Made by a program: the position numbers and the translations under genes. A DNA stretch of 32,286 nt from contig WELB01000288.1 in NCBI GenBank assembly GCA_009602725.1, forward strand, positions 105,910 through 138,195, written 5' to 3'. Source of the stretch: Spirogloea muscicola. Lineage: Eukaryota > Streptophyta > Zygnematophyceae > Spirogloeales > Spirogloeaceae. Shown one piece after another: positions 11,075 to 20,369 of the stretch; position 1 is the stretch's first letter, and the number at the start of each line of letters is the position of its first letter. The notes below the pieces were generated by a model that was not told the DNA's origin, made no database searches, and saw nothing but the letters and a program-made list of their open reading frames with translations.

Positions 11075-11126
11075 AAGGTCGCCAGGCCCCACCAGCCNCG
11101 GCCGCCGCCGCCGCAGCAGCGGTCAT
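10927..11126 (-). CDS. RRP6L3: probable N-terminal extension of RRP6L3 exon 1, interrupted by an N
   Basis: The exon 1 frame stays open upstream of 10926. It encodes an acidic stretch, then VVAKRRR, and before that ATF, nine Ala codons (GCC run, 11,047-11,073) and TIS, preceded by GWWGL. This looks like a membrane anchor followed by basic residues; from memory plant RRP6L3 also has an N-terminal hydrophobic segment. No ATG lies in this frame. The nearest ATG (11126-11124) is one base out of register, and an undetermined base sits between them at 11,098. A length error at the N would join the two. If the sequence is right as given, translation would have to start at 10926 or at a non-ATG codon. 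Confidence 0.55.
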
Positions 11127-12605
11127 GCCAAGCTCAAAGGCTGCGCAAGAATCTGCCAGATCTCGGTATGACCTTTTCTGATGCCGCGCCGACGGAATGC
11201 GAGCTGTCGTCTTCTAATAACCGCTTATTGGTCAAACGAACTGCTCTCACAATTCACCCAGTCGTCACATTGACGCATGTGGGGATTGGCTCATGCAACC
11301 AGCAGACCATAAGCAAATCATTGCCCGCTACATATCATGTCGGAATTCCTCGACTCTCCAACAGCCTTTCGGGCTGTTGGAGATGTGTCATCGTATACTT
11401 CTGTGAATGCTTGCATGAGCAATCTCGAGCAGGGCTTGACATCAAGCAACGCCTGGACTTCTATCAGTCGTTGATCATGTATGAGTGAGAGAAGGGGTGC
11501 TTGAATGCTACCGTCGTCCTTCTTGCTTCAGGATGCGCCCAAATTCACAGCGCCTCCCTCTTTGGGCCGAAGGTCAAAGAGCCTTGTACTCTCGTGTGAA
11601 GGTAGAGTACGTGACAGATTACCAACTCTCAAGAACGTCTACAGTCAGAGCTCGAGGCCACTGATTGACGTACAGTGTTTCATAGCGTCGTAAACAAGGC
11701 CATATACGAAGAGCCGCTCAGTGGACAGAAGCGCAGTGATCTCAGTGGGCTCACCAAAGCTTGCACACTGTACAGAAGTGCTGCATGGGCTTTGACGGAT
11801 TGCTTTCATGAGCCTGCTTGGCTGTGGATTATCAAACAGTACTTGAACGTGATCTTTGACATCCAGAATTACCGAGTGACATACGGGTCACAAGGGCCTG
11901 GCCTAAGGACATGACCTGGGAGCTGACTTCACATGGCACGGCTGCTATACTTAGCTGCATCGTGATGTGTACCAACCGGGGTGTAAAGGGTATGTAAATA
12001 CGAGCTGGACATGATCATTAGTGACAGATGGTTACCCAGTATAAATTACCACTCAGATGTCATCACTTTTGCACTCGAGTGCAATACTGTAGCAGGTTCC
12101 TTTTGTGACAAAAGCTCGCAAATAGGTACTCAACAAAAACCCCATCTGCACGAAATTATGGTGACGTTCAAAATACACAGTGCTAGAATGAGACAGGAAC
12201 TTGTGAAAAATGCAGGTGTCACTGTGCAGTATTGCACGGCATAGTTCAGATTCAAGATGAAGTGTAAGATGAAGCGTAGTGTCAGATTCGTACTGTGAAG
12301 GGTTCAATCTGCCCGTTAATTTATGACGACATTATCGTGCATTGTAGGTGAATCAAATTTTTGAGAAAATATTCAGCACGTTGAGATCATAGCTTTGTGA
12401 TCTGTGGATTGTAGCGCTTGCACAAGGCAAAGTGAGCAGTGTGGTGACGAATGAAGAGTTCGCCGACGCATTTTTTTGCAAATGTGACGGGTCATTGGCC
12501 TGTTGCAATCAGGCCTGGCTAAGGCACCGCAAAAATACATAAGGCAGATCTGCACCTATCAGGATTCCTGTCAGGATCCTAAGTCATGGGCACTGAGCTA
12601 AAGGT
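11127..12605. other. intergenic: RRP6L3 5' flank and transferrin 3' flank
   Basis: The two neighbouring genes point the same way (minus), so this 1.5 kb should hold the transferrin 3' untranslated region on the right and the RRP6L3 promoter on the left. The open frames here are short and have no recognisable domain. There are no copies of the hairpin repeat. I see no clear TATA box or polyadenylation signal. Confidence 0.45.
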
Positions 12606-15392
12606 TCAGATGAGCAGATGAGCAGCGAGCAAAAGGGTACAGGAGACAACTGCAATGGCCATGCTTGCAGTGGTGACAACCGCAGAGCTGGGAGGGGCAG
12701 CTGTGACAGGCGTGGAGTCTAGCTTCTTGACGTTGGTGATGGCGTCGTACAGCGGGCCAATGTAAGTGATGGCGCTGGTGCCGTTGGGAACGCGCTCCAA
12801 GCCCAAGGCTTCTGAGTCGAACACGTATCCCATGGTGTTCTTCCCGGACCAGAAGAGCGACACGGCGCGGCTGTCGGTGTTGAACTTATCCATCGTGGCC
12901 AGGAACTCGTTGATTTCGTCCTCAGCAGCAGTCGGAGACACCATGAGGGCGTGCGCCACCGTGGTTCCAAAGTTGCAGGTGGCGTAGTCGGTGACAGCGG
13001 CACAGCCACCCTGGTCATGAAAGAGCGACACCGATCAGACATGGCATGTCACTTCGTGAAGGTTTGCAAGAACTATTTGAGAACACCTCAATCACTGGTC
13101 TAGGAGGCAGTCAAGGATCGGCACTCTAAGCTCAAACAAGATGTATATCAAGGCTGCTTGCAGAGTCAACTCTCGTGGCTTCGTTGGCTGAGTCTGGACA
13201 TGGGGTGTAGGCACATTTCTCACCGCAGGGCAGACAAGCTTGTAGCTGTCAGCAGTCTCGAGATTTTTCCAGCTGACGTCAACCAGGGGCCCGCCCAGGG
13301 AGTAGTCGATGGCTGTTGTGTGCTTGTTGAAAGTCACATATTGGCTTCCACCCTCCACCATGCACCGGAAAGATCCTTCATAATTGTAATACTGAAAAAT
13401 GAACAAGGAAGGTACAAGCACATCAGCATCACGTATTTGATGGCGGGTCTCCAGTAGACTGAGAAGCGAATGTCAAGCTGCTACAGAACGGATTCTTGCT
13501 CAGGGGTAGAGAGGAGGTCGGGAGACTCGTAGGCAGCTTGCTTACAGTGTCTGTGTTGTCACAGCCACTTTTGACAGCACAGCCGGAGCAGATTTGGCCA
13601 TCCCCATCAGCATCATCAGAATCCTCTGAGGGTGCGCATGTCGTGGAAAAGAAAGCCTCCACCGTTTGGATGTCAACCTCTTCACTGCCATTGCTGCTCA
13701 AGGTGCCCCAAGTATTTTGAAGTGATACTCAGTACAATATTGGCAACCTCAGCCGCTCACCACAAAGTTTCAGGTCGCTACTTTGGATGTCCTGCAAGTC
13801 TCTTAAATTGCATCACAAATACTCGTATGCACAACACTGAAGCACAAACGAGCCAGTGAGTAGAAGGTAAAGGTGAGTACTTGTTGACAATTGGCATGAT
13901 GGGGGGACTGCCACTGGTCATGTAACTAATTGGCAGGTACCAGCCTTCATCGTCGTGGTAATAAGTGTGGCAGGAGTGATAGCCCTTGAGGTCTGCCAGA
14001 GTCATACCCGTCCTGTGAAGGCAACCAGCAGCAATCACAAGTGAATCAGGCAAATTTGACTGGGGCCTATGCTCATGCTGATTCAAGCGATGGCGGCACC
14101 ACCGACTTCCTACTGAGCCAGCGGCGGCAAAGGGCGCCAGATATGCAAGCTCCTTCACAACGTTCTTCTGGCAGTGAGCACAGCATGATGCAAGAGCGCT
14201 CGGCAGATCAATGGGTCAAGCAAACGATTCCTTGATGGCAGTCGGCCTAATCTGCCAGGGAACTAAGCCTAACATACTTGTGCTTGGGACACAGCGATAA
14301 AAAAGTAAAGGACACAGGGTTGCCTTACTTGCAATCGGATGCATGGACAACAGCAACCGCGTAGTTCAGCACGCCGTTGCCTGGCAGCTTTTCCTTCAGA
14401 AGGGGGTACAGGCCGTAGTCCTCATACGCGTCAAAAATAGCACCAGCATCCAGAAGAACGTACTCAGCTTCGCCTTTGCCGACCTTCTCAATACAGTCAT
14501 CATCGTCATCGCCCTGGACGCTGCACATTGTTCACAGGTATGCATGAGGATAAAGAGGATAAGGAGGCAACACTCAAAGCCAAGGTGAGTGCGTTCTTCT
14601 GGGGTGCTTGCATCCAGGTATGCACACTAGCTCAGATCTTGCTAGTTGCACAAGCATCCATCGGCATAGTGTCATTTTGGCATATGGAAGCTACAGCATA
14701 TCGGTAGATAGGCCCGTATGCTTGACTGTGCTAAGGTACAAGATGACAGAGGAGCGAGCCCCACCAGCTCCAGGTGTGTTCATCCTCGGCGTCAAGCGAC
14801 TGAAGGATCGCAGTCATGTTCAGGCAGGTGCCAAGCTCCTCCTTCAAGACGCAGAACCGACGGTCTGCGCAGCAGAATCGCGCCTACAGCAGCTGTCAGC
14901 TCGTTCAAGAAACGACCAACTACTGGAGCTGCATTGGCGGCTGCAGTCGGCCAACAACACCCAGAAGAATGACGACGCAACCAGCTCGATTCACTATCAA
15001 TCTTTAATAAAAAGCGACTGTGAAGTTGCGACAATGCAGTGACAGTGGCGTCTCCAAGACACCTAAAGAAGGCTGCACCCTCTCCACCGCACAGGCTTAC
15101 ACCAGCGGCTCAGCGAGCGGGCAATTCGGAGTCACTCTTAAACGTTAGAGACCAGCCAGGTGCATGCAGAGCGCGTTCACGACTGCATTAGCGGAGCCAC
15201 AGGATAGGCAGACTGGGCGCTCTTACTGATCCAGAGTATCAGCAAAGTAAGGCAGCTTGGCTCACGCTCGTTGGTGTTGGGGGCGTCGTTGTCGTCGTCG
15301 CCGTCGGAGTCGGCGCGGGCGACCGGAGCGGCGGCCAGGAGGACGGCGGCGAGGACCAGGAGGCCCGAGACGGCGAGCCGGAGCCTGGCCAT
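12606..15392 (-). CDS. single-lobe transferrin with signal peptide and hydrophobic C-terminal tail, 7 exons
   Basis: Exons (minus): 15392-15266, 14864-14765, 14520-14329, 14012-13881, about 13693-13546, 13391-13224, 13010-12606. Phases agree throughout and give 423 residues. The acceptor of exon 5 could also be 13684 or 13696, in the same frame. Signal peptide: residues 1-27 (MARLRLAVSGLLVLAAVLLA, then AAPVARA). One transferrin lobe follows: FCVLKEELGTC, LDAGAIFDAY, NYAVAVV, SCHT, FFSTTCAP, YEGSFRC, TVAHALMV. Compared with the human N-lobe, the iron ligands are kept: D100, Y129, Y237, H309. The anion-site Thr is kept (T156), but the place of Arg124 is Asp160. The tail ends in a hydrophobic run (about 398-423), fitting a GPI signal or membrane anchor. 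Algal transferrins act at the cell surface in iron capture; this one probably does too, but the Arg loss makes carbonate-linked binding uncertain. Confidence 0.9.
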
Positions 15393-15557
15393 GGCGGCGG
15401 CGGCTGGCCCGGGGAGACGGCGGGGGAGCGAAGCGCCGAGACGGCTCTGATGGTGTGGTTTGGAGCGGCGGGGAGACGGCGGAAGGGGAGCTCTTCTGAT
15501 GAGCACCAGGGGGTCAGAATGGAGGGGACCGGGGTCCCGAGGGGGCTTTATGGGCCC

Positions 15558-15720
15558 TCAGGACCCTAGCCTCTCTGATTTGCGGCTGCCTAGCTTTATT
15601 GTCCATTCTTTTTGGGCTGGCTTTGCCAGCCACTCTTCTCTATGGGCGAGCACACTCTTCTTAGCAGGGGTTACTGAGTGATTTGCAGCTGCTTCCTTCC
15701 TTTGTGTGCTTTGTTTTTCT
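15558..15720 (+). mobile_element. LINE 3' end, copy 3, carrying an inserted hairpin repeat
   Basis: From CAGGACCCTAGCCTCTCTGA onward it matches the 3' ends at 2,960-3,060 and 24,182-24,280. At 15,591 the match is broken by about 70 bases containing a hairpin repeat, then resumes with TTAGCAGGGGTTACTGAGTG. It lies about 170 bases upstream of the transferrin start codon, in its likely promoter or 5' untranslated region. Confidence 0.75.
15591..15664 (+). repeat. hairpin repeat inserted in a LINE 3' end, with short flanking repeat
   Basis: Sequence CTTTATTGTCCATTCTTTTT, then GGCTGGCTTTGCCAGCC (a perfect 7-bp stem with a 3-base loop), then ATGGGCGAGC. The empty site in the two other LINE copies reads CTGCTTAGCAGG. 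Here it reads CTGCCTAG, insert, CTTAGCAGG. The TAG/TTAG on both sides looks like a target-site duplication of about 4 bases. Confidence 0.7.
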
Positions 15721-16130
15721 AGTGGCCTTTTCTAACGGCGGCGCTCCCACTGAGTGGCCCCCCGCCGCGGGCGCGCGCCGCCACGCCGGCAGCACGCGCC
15801 CAGCACTTGCCGCTCCTGGATATACGCCGAGATAAGCTCACAGTCCCCGCCCAATACCCGGCCCGCCGCCGCCAGGGGGAAGATCCGGGAATTCCCGTGG
15901 GGGGGTGCTCGAAATTTGTAATATATTTGAACTCTGATATAAAGATACTGAGATACAGGGGTATTTTAACGAGTACCGGAAGAAGGGATGGCCGGCGTTC
16001 GAGCTTCCCGGTCGACACGTGGAGTGCTTGGTGTAGACCTGGCCTACTTTGGTAACCTGCCGAATCAATTGAAGGCCTGGCCAGCACCCGACGCTGCAGC
16101 AGCTGCCGCCCTCTCGAAGCTTGGGCCTCG

Positions 16131-16302
16131 GGCCGCTCTTCCGAAGGCCTTAGCACTTAGTACCTTGCTTTCTGCTCCATCCGGCTCCTTCAGAGGTTGT
16201 CCATTCCTTTGGGCTGGCCGCTCTTCCGAAGGCCTTAGCACTTAGTACCTTGCTTTTCTGCTCCATCCGGCTCCTCGGACTTTGTCCATTCCTTTGGGCT
16301 GG
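16131..16302 (+). repeat. 85-base tandem duplication that includes a hairpin repeat
   Basis: Unit 1 (from 16,131) and unit 2 (from 16,216) both contain GGCCGCTCTTCCGAAGGCC, TTAGCACTTAGTACCTTGC and CTGCTCCATCCGGCTCC, then TTGTCCATTCCTTTGGGCTG. They differ at a few bases. Each ends in the start of a hairpin repeat (GGGCTGGCC); the second continues into the complete alpha form with CACAGCC. Confidence 0.8.
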
Positions 16303-17600
16303 CCTCTCTCACAGCCACCAGTCAATCTGGTCGCGCTTTCTCTTCCGAAGGCCATACAGCAACTTCAGGAAGTAAGACTCGGCCATGCTGCACATCACAC
16401 GCTTCGAAGCCCGAGCTTAAAGCTAGGGCACGAGGAAAACTTCTTGTGTAACAGGTAATGGAGGCTGGCCGCTCGCTGCGCCTGCTCGCCTAGCGTAGAG
16501 ACGCTGTTCAAGGCTGCTGAATCATAGCTGAATTACCTGAGTATTTTCCGGAGTTCTTGAGGGCCTTCCGGAATACTCGGTGATGCTGTTTGGAACCATC
16601 TCACCAATACCTCTCACCAATACATCACTAACCAGTCTTTGATCCTGTCATGATTACATGCTGCAAGTGTGTAGATCCACCAACTGATACAGCGAGTAGT
16701 AATAGAGCTGAAGCACAATCCTTCGCTCTGCTGTAAACTGCAGTCTTAAGTACGGAGTCAAGCTGCAGCCAGCTGGACAATACTGCAGGACAGGTCTTTG
16801 CACAATATGCAGCAAAAAGCAAGCTCCTCTCCTCTTTACCAACCACCACCTTTTAAAGCTCAATTGCACTTGCCAAAAGAAAGTGTGCAATGTGGAATCG
16901 GCAAAACGATTAGTGAGACATCACTGCTATCGAGTGAGCGACCACTTTTGTGGATCTGGTCGGTTCAGACGAGAGGGGTGATTAACGAAGCTACCTCTCA
17001 TACCCGTTCCTTCGTCTTGCCTCTGATTTCCCAGGTCAACGTGCTAACGTTGCCAGCCCCTCTTTTCTCTATGGGCGAGCCTTCTTCTGCTAACGTGCTG
17101 CTTAGGGGCTTGATGAGGCCTTTCCAAGAGACTTCCTGCGATGGCGACCTGGCGTGTAGCAGTATTCACAATTCGTGCGACTCGATCGGGCTGGCAATCA
17201 TTGCCATGCGCTCTCTCAAAAAGGGAAAGAACAGCTCTTCGCCGACTCGAAGGCCGCGCCAGCCGGCGGCGGCTGCAACAGTGTCCCGCCCCTTCATTAA
17301 TAACTCGTCGATAAGCAGCACGTACCCGATTCCTGGCATTAGCCAGGTGCTTGGATCGCGCCCTCCTTTCAGGCGGTGCTGCCGCCGAGCCGCCACACGC
17401 TAACCCCCGGACGCACTGACGCCTTGACCGGCGGCACGAGGGCGGCAGCACAGGGTCGTGGCAGGTACGCGCCCGCGGCGTGGCCGGCGCACGCGCGGCG
17501 TGTGGCGCGCTCGAGGCGACGCGGGCGCCGCCCTTCATCCCCGCCGCAGCATCTTCCAGCGTCGGCGTCAGCCTTTTCCCCACCGATTTCCACATGCTGT
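16303..17600. other. repeat-poor gap with no supported gene
   Basis: Contains a partial hairpin repeat at about 17,050-17,085 (GCCAGCCCCTCTTTTCTCTA). On the minus strand, 17,396-17,166 holds an open frame of 76 codons ending MIASPIESHEL that has a protein-like composition but no family I recognise. I found no consistent splice partners for it. Confidence 0.35.
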
Positions 17601-17604
17601 GACC

Positions 17605-17960
17605 CACTCTCTTTCGGGCTGTGCTCGCCCATAGAGAAAAAAGTGAGCTGTCTCAGATGAAGGGCTTCCTTCAGGCCTGTGAACATCCAGCCCGAAAAGA
17701 TTTGACAACGTGGCTTTTCCCAAATGTGAATGTCCAGCCCGGAAACAGAAAGAGCGGACAAGGTCCAGGCTGAAAAGGAGAAGTGGCACTCCCAATGGGG
17801 GCAAGGGCTGCGAAAAGCCAGCCCAAAAGAATTGACAAAGGTTTGGGGGGGCCGACAAGCGATTAGCTGAAAGGCAAGAAGTGAGCTCTTCCAAAAGAGA
17901 GAAGTGGCACTCCCAATGGGGGCAAGGGCTGGGAAAAGCCAGCCCAAAAAGAAGAAGAAG
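17605..17960 (-). repeat. cluster of hairpin repeats in the LINE 3' flank
   Basis: Two good beta-type copies lie at about 17,779-17,845 and 17,901-17,955. Each, read on the minus strand, contains GGGCTGGCTTTTCGCAGCCC or a close variant (GGGCTGGCTTTTCCCAGCCC) followed by TTGCCCCCATTGGGAGTGCC. Partial copies lie at 17,605-17,640 and 17,690-17,740. They sit within 500 bases of the LINE stop codon. Confidence 0.8.
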
Positions 17961-18075
17961 TGGCACTCCCAAAGGGATATGCGTGTATATTAAGAGATGG
18001 GGAGGCCATGTGTGGCCAAGTACAAAGGCAAGCATATTGGACAAATGTACGTCACCTGCTGCTAAGCTGACCCGC

Positions 18076-19896
18076 TCAGTAACCACGAGTCAGCACATAG
18101 AGGTCGCTAGCTGACGCTCGAATACCGGACGGCAATTGACTAGCTCTTGTGCCAGCAGCTAAGGCTCGACCAGCTTTCTGATGCAGAGCATACGCCTGAG
18201 CTCGTTGCAGACAGGTTGACACTCGACGTCGCAGAAATGACAGATAGGCTGCCGGCATACCCATCTGGGCTGGGAGCATATCCTCGCGTCGTGCATATCC
18301 CAGACTCGCTATGTTCTCGAGTAGGGTATGGAAGCGAGGACCCAAGCAGCCGAAAGTGTCGATTGCGGCCGGGAGGAGGTGGTCACTGCGGGGGTAGTCT
18401 GAGTAGTGTCGGAGCTTTTTCTGCTCAGCACCTCCCACTGCGTGGCCAGCAATGTGTGTGGAAGCGGAACTCTTGTATGCCTCAGTCACCACCACATCAA
18501 CCAAAGCTCGTGGGCCTCCGCCAGGTTGTACACCCACAATGTCCAGGGTGCGACGGTGATGGCCTCCCTGGGAATCCGTGGTGATGGGCATTACATTGCT
18601 CACTTCAACGATGGCGCGGTAGCCGGCGTCGCGCATCAAGCCCGCCAGGGCGTCCCGTAGGAGATTGTGGACGCCCACCACCTCAGGGCCTGTGGGACAC
18701 CGCAGCATGTGGGTGGCTAGGTCTCCGCCCTCCGTACGGAAGCCACACTCACACTGAGTTACTCCAATCAGGCAGGTCGGGGGCAGGCCCAGGAACAGCT
18801 GGAGAAGCGTCCGGAATGCTTCAGGGCTGATTTTGAAAGCGTTGTGGATTGCGTGTGTGGTGAGCCAATCCGTTGCCCCAGGCGTTGCGAGCGATGTGAG
18901 ACGTGCCAGACTCCTTGGATTGGTCTTGATATCCGGCATCGTCCTCAACGCCTTGCGACGCTCGTCCTCAACTGCCGCAACGAGTCTGGCCTGTGCCGCT
19001 TTGTCTGGTGCTTGAGCAAGCGCTGAGAAGGGGGTGAGGAGGGGTTGTAGGGACGGGAAGGAGCCGAGTGCTGACTCCCGGATGCTCCTCAGTTGTACTT
19101 GGAATGCCAAGGAGCCTTCCTCCACCTCGGCTGCAGGGCCGGCCAGGCAAGGGAAGCGCAAGGGAAGAAGGGAGGCAACCTGGTGCCAGCAACCGAGAAA
19201 GGCTGCCTGCGCCGTCTGTTCAAGTGACCGGCAGCCCAGGCCGCCCATTCGTGTGGGAAGGGATGCCTGCAGGGAGGATGAAGGTGAGGGGAAGGATGGG
19301 TGTTGAATCAGGGAAGCCAGGGTTTGCCGGAGGGAGGTGTCGAACTCCTTGTACAGCTCGCCCACCATGTCCGTTGGGGCGACTGTCCGCTGCAAATAGC
19401 CAGCTCGTTGACCGATGCAGCGAGTAAGGATGGCCAGCGCCAGCTGCGGATCTCCGAGGAGGGGAAGGGAGGGAAGGGGGGCAAGGTGTTGCTGCAGGCG
19501 TTCACGCAAGTCCTCCGCAATGTGGGATGGTGTGCCAAGGGGAACTTTGAGAACAGCCAGCCCATTGGCAGGGGTCTGGCAGCCTGGTGGGAGCTGGAGG
19601 TTGGTGGGGAGGGGGCGTGGTGACCATGCCACGTTCTTGGTGGGGCAGACCCGCAGGCCCATTGTGCTCAGTTCGTGTACGAGCAAGGGATAAGCCGCCA
19701 TGACTTCTGACGGTGGGCCGACGATATGTGTGTCGTCTGCATAGGAGGGGAAGAGGAGGTTGGGGTGCAGGCTTTGGGTGCGCCGTAGTGCTCGGGAATG
19801 TGCCAAGGCGAAAAGTATGGGGCTGAGGGGATCTCCCTGGCGTGTGCCAGTTGTGGACCATAAGGTCGTCCAAGACTCCTCTCGTTCTTTGTTCAT
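18076..19896 (-). CDS. LINE polyprotein, C-terminal part: reverse transcriptase core, zinc knuckle, restriction-like endonuclease
   Basis: An open frame of 606 codons. Reverse transcriptase motifs: GTRQGDPLSPILFALAHSRA (residues 17-36) and SYADDTH (51-57; YADD is the catalytic motif). A cysteine-histidine cluster CECGFR...HMLRC lies at about 378-398. After it comes a restriction-like endonuclease pattern: RRTLDIVGV (about 443), LVDVVVTEAY and AEQKKLRHYSD (about 485). This domain order (RT, then CCHC, then RLE near the C-terminus) is that of early-branching LINEs such as the R2/NeSL groups, which insert by target-primed reverse transcription. The first residues of the open frame (MNKERE) come from an inserted hairpin repeat, not from the LINE. 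The RT N-terminal half continues in another frame beyond the insertion. The copy is therefore broken and 5'-truncated. Confidence 0.92.
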   Translation of the reverse strand: MNKEREESWTTLWSTTGTRQGDPLSPILFALAHSRALRRTQSLHPNLLFPSYADDTHIVGPPSEVMAAYPLLVHELSTMGLRVCPTKNVAWSPRPLPTNLQLPPGCQTPANGLAVLKVPLGTPSHIAEDLRERLQQHLAPLPSLPLLGDPQLALAILTRCIGQRAGYLQRTVAPTDMVGELYKEFDTSLRQTLASLIQHPSFPSPSSSLQASLPTRMGGLGCRSLEQTAQAAFLGCWHQVASLLPLRFPCLAGPAAEVEEGSLAFQVQLRSIRESALGSFPSLQPLLTPFSALAQAPDKAAQARLVAAVEDERRKALRTMPDIKTNPRSLARLTSLATPGATDWLTTHAIHNAFKISPEAFRTLLQLFLGLPPTCLIGVTQCECGFRTEGGDLATHMLRCPTGPEVVGVHNLLRDALAGLMRDAGYRAIVEVSNVMPITTDSQGGHHRRTLDIVGVQPGGGPRALVDVVVTEAYKSSASTHIAGHAVGGAEQKKLRHYSDYPRSDHLLPAAIDTFGCLGPRFHTLLENIASLGYARREDMLPAQMGMPAAYLSFLRRRVSTCLQRAQAYALHQKAGRALAAGTRASQLPSGIRASASDLYVLTRGY

Positions 19897-19952
19897 TCTT
19901 TTTTGGGCTGGCTTGTCCAGCCCCTATCCTCAATGGGCGAGCCCTTTCTTCC
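19880..19952 (+). repeat. hairpin repeat inserted in the LINE reverse transcriptase
   Basis: Gamma type: CTCGTTCTTTGTTCATTC, six T, GGGCTGGCTTGTCCAGCCC (7-bp stem, 5-base loop), CTATCCTCAATGGGCGAGCC. The same sequence follows the LINE 3' ends at 3,077 and 24,303. The RT frames on each side are offset so that removing a segment of length 1 modulo 3 rejoins them, and about 73 bases fits. I see no convincing target-site duplication here. Confidence 0.75.
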
Positions 19953-20075
19953 GAACGCCACAGCAGCCGCCCTGGCCGGCCATAGGCCATGAGGAAATAG
20001 GGGATTAAGGAGGGGAAGTGATCACGCAGCTCCTCCATGATGGCGTTGCGCAAAGGGGGAAAGGAAGAGGAAGAA
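19953..20075 (-). pseudogene. LINE reverse transcriptase, upstream fragment cut off by the hairpin insertion
   Basis: Minus-strand translation EELRDHFPSLIPYFLMAYGR followed by PGRLLWRS is the part of the RT domain that normally precedes the GTRQGDPLSP motif. It is in a different frame from the 606-codon open frame. Upstream of about 20,075 the similarity stops and hairpin repeats begin, so the 5' part of the element, including the start codon and any first reading frame, is missing. Confidence 0.7.
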
Positions 20076-20094
20076 GTTCGTGTATTTGAAACAA

Positions 20095-20240
20095 AGGGGC
20101 AAGGGCTGTGAAAAGCCAGCCCGAACAGAATTGACAGGTTCGAAGGGGCCAAAAACGCTTAGCAGCTACGAAGAGAAAGAGCTCGCCCATTGAGGATAGG
20201 GGCTGGAACAGCCAGCCCAAAAAAGAATGAGCAGAGTACA
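20095..20240 (-). repeat. two hairpin repeats, beta and gamma type
   Basis: 20,095-20,140 (beta) contains GGGCTGTGAAAAGCCAGCCC on the plus strand. 20,180-20,240 (gamma) contains GAGGATAGGGGCTGGAACAG and CCAGCCCAAAAAAGAATGAG. Both are reversed relative to the copy inside the LINE. Confidence 0.75.
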
Positions 20241-20242
20241 AG

Positions 20243-20365
20243 AAGCCCAAGAAGAAGGGGGCCAGGCGAAGCACTAAGGCGAAGCACTAAGAAAGAAGCA
20301 CACAAGAAGAAACAAAGCAGCTACTAACTACTCAGTAACCCGTGCTAAGCAGTCGCAAGGGCCTG
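20243..20365 (-). mobile_element. LINE 3' tail fragment, copy 4
   Basis: Read on the minus strand it gives ACTGCTTAGCACGGGTTACT, then GTAGCTGCTTTGTTTCTTCT and TGTGTGCTTCTTTCTTAGTG, then GGCCCCCTTCTTC, which runs into the gamma hairpin repeat. The order is the same as in copies 1 and 2 but more diverged, with a small internal duplication of CTTAGTGCTTCGC. Confidence 0.65.
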
Positions 20366-20369
20366 AAGA

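Noticed and set aside
15719-16156. 145-codon minus open frame next to the transferrin promoter
   Set aside because: No recognisable domain, low-complexity Arg/Ala content and no splice partners.
18147-19700. Several plus-strand open frames of 60-145 codons
   Set aside because: They lie antisense to the LINE protein, which has clear RT motifs and is GC-rich, so its opposite frames are open by codon bias. None shows a domain.
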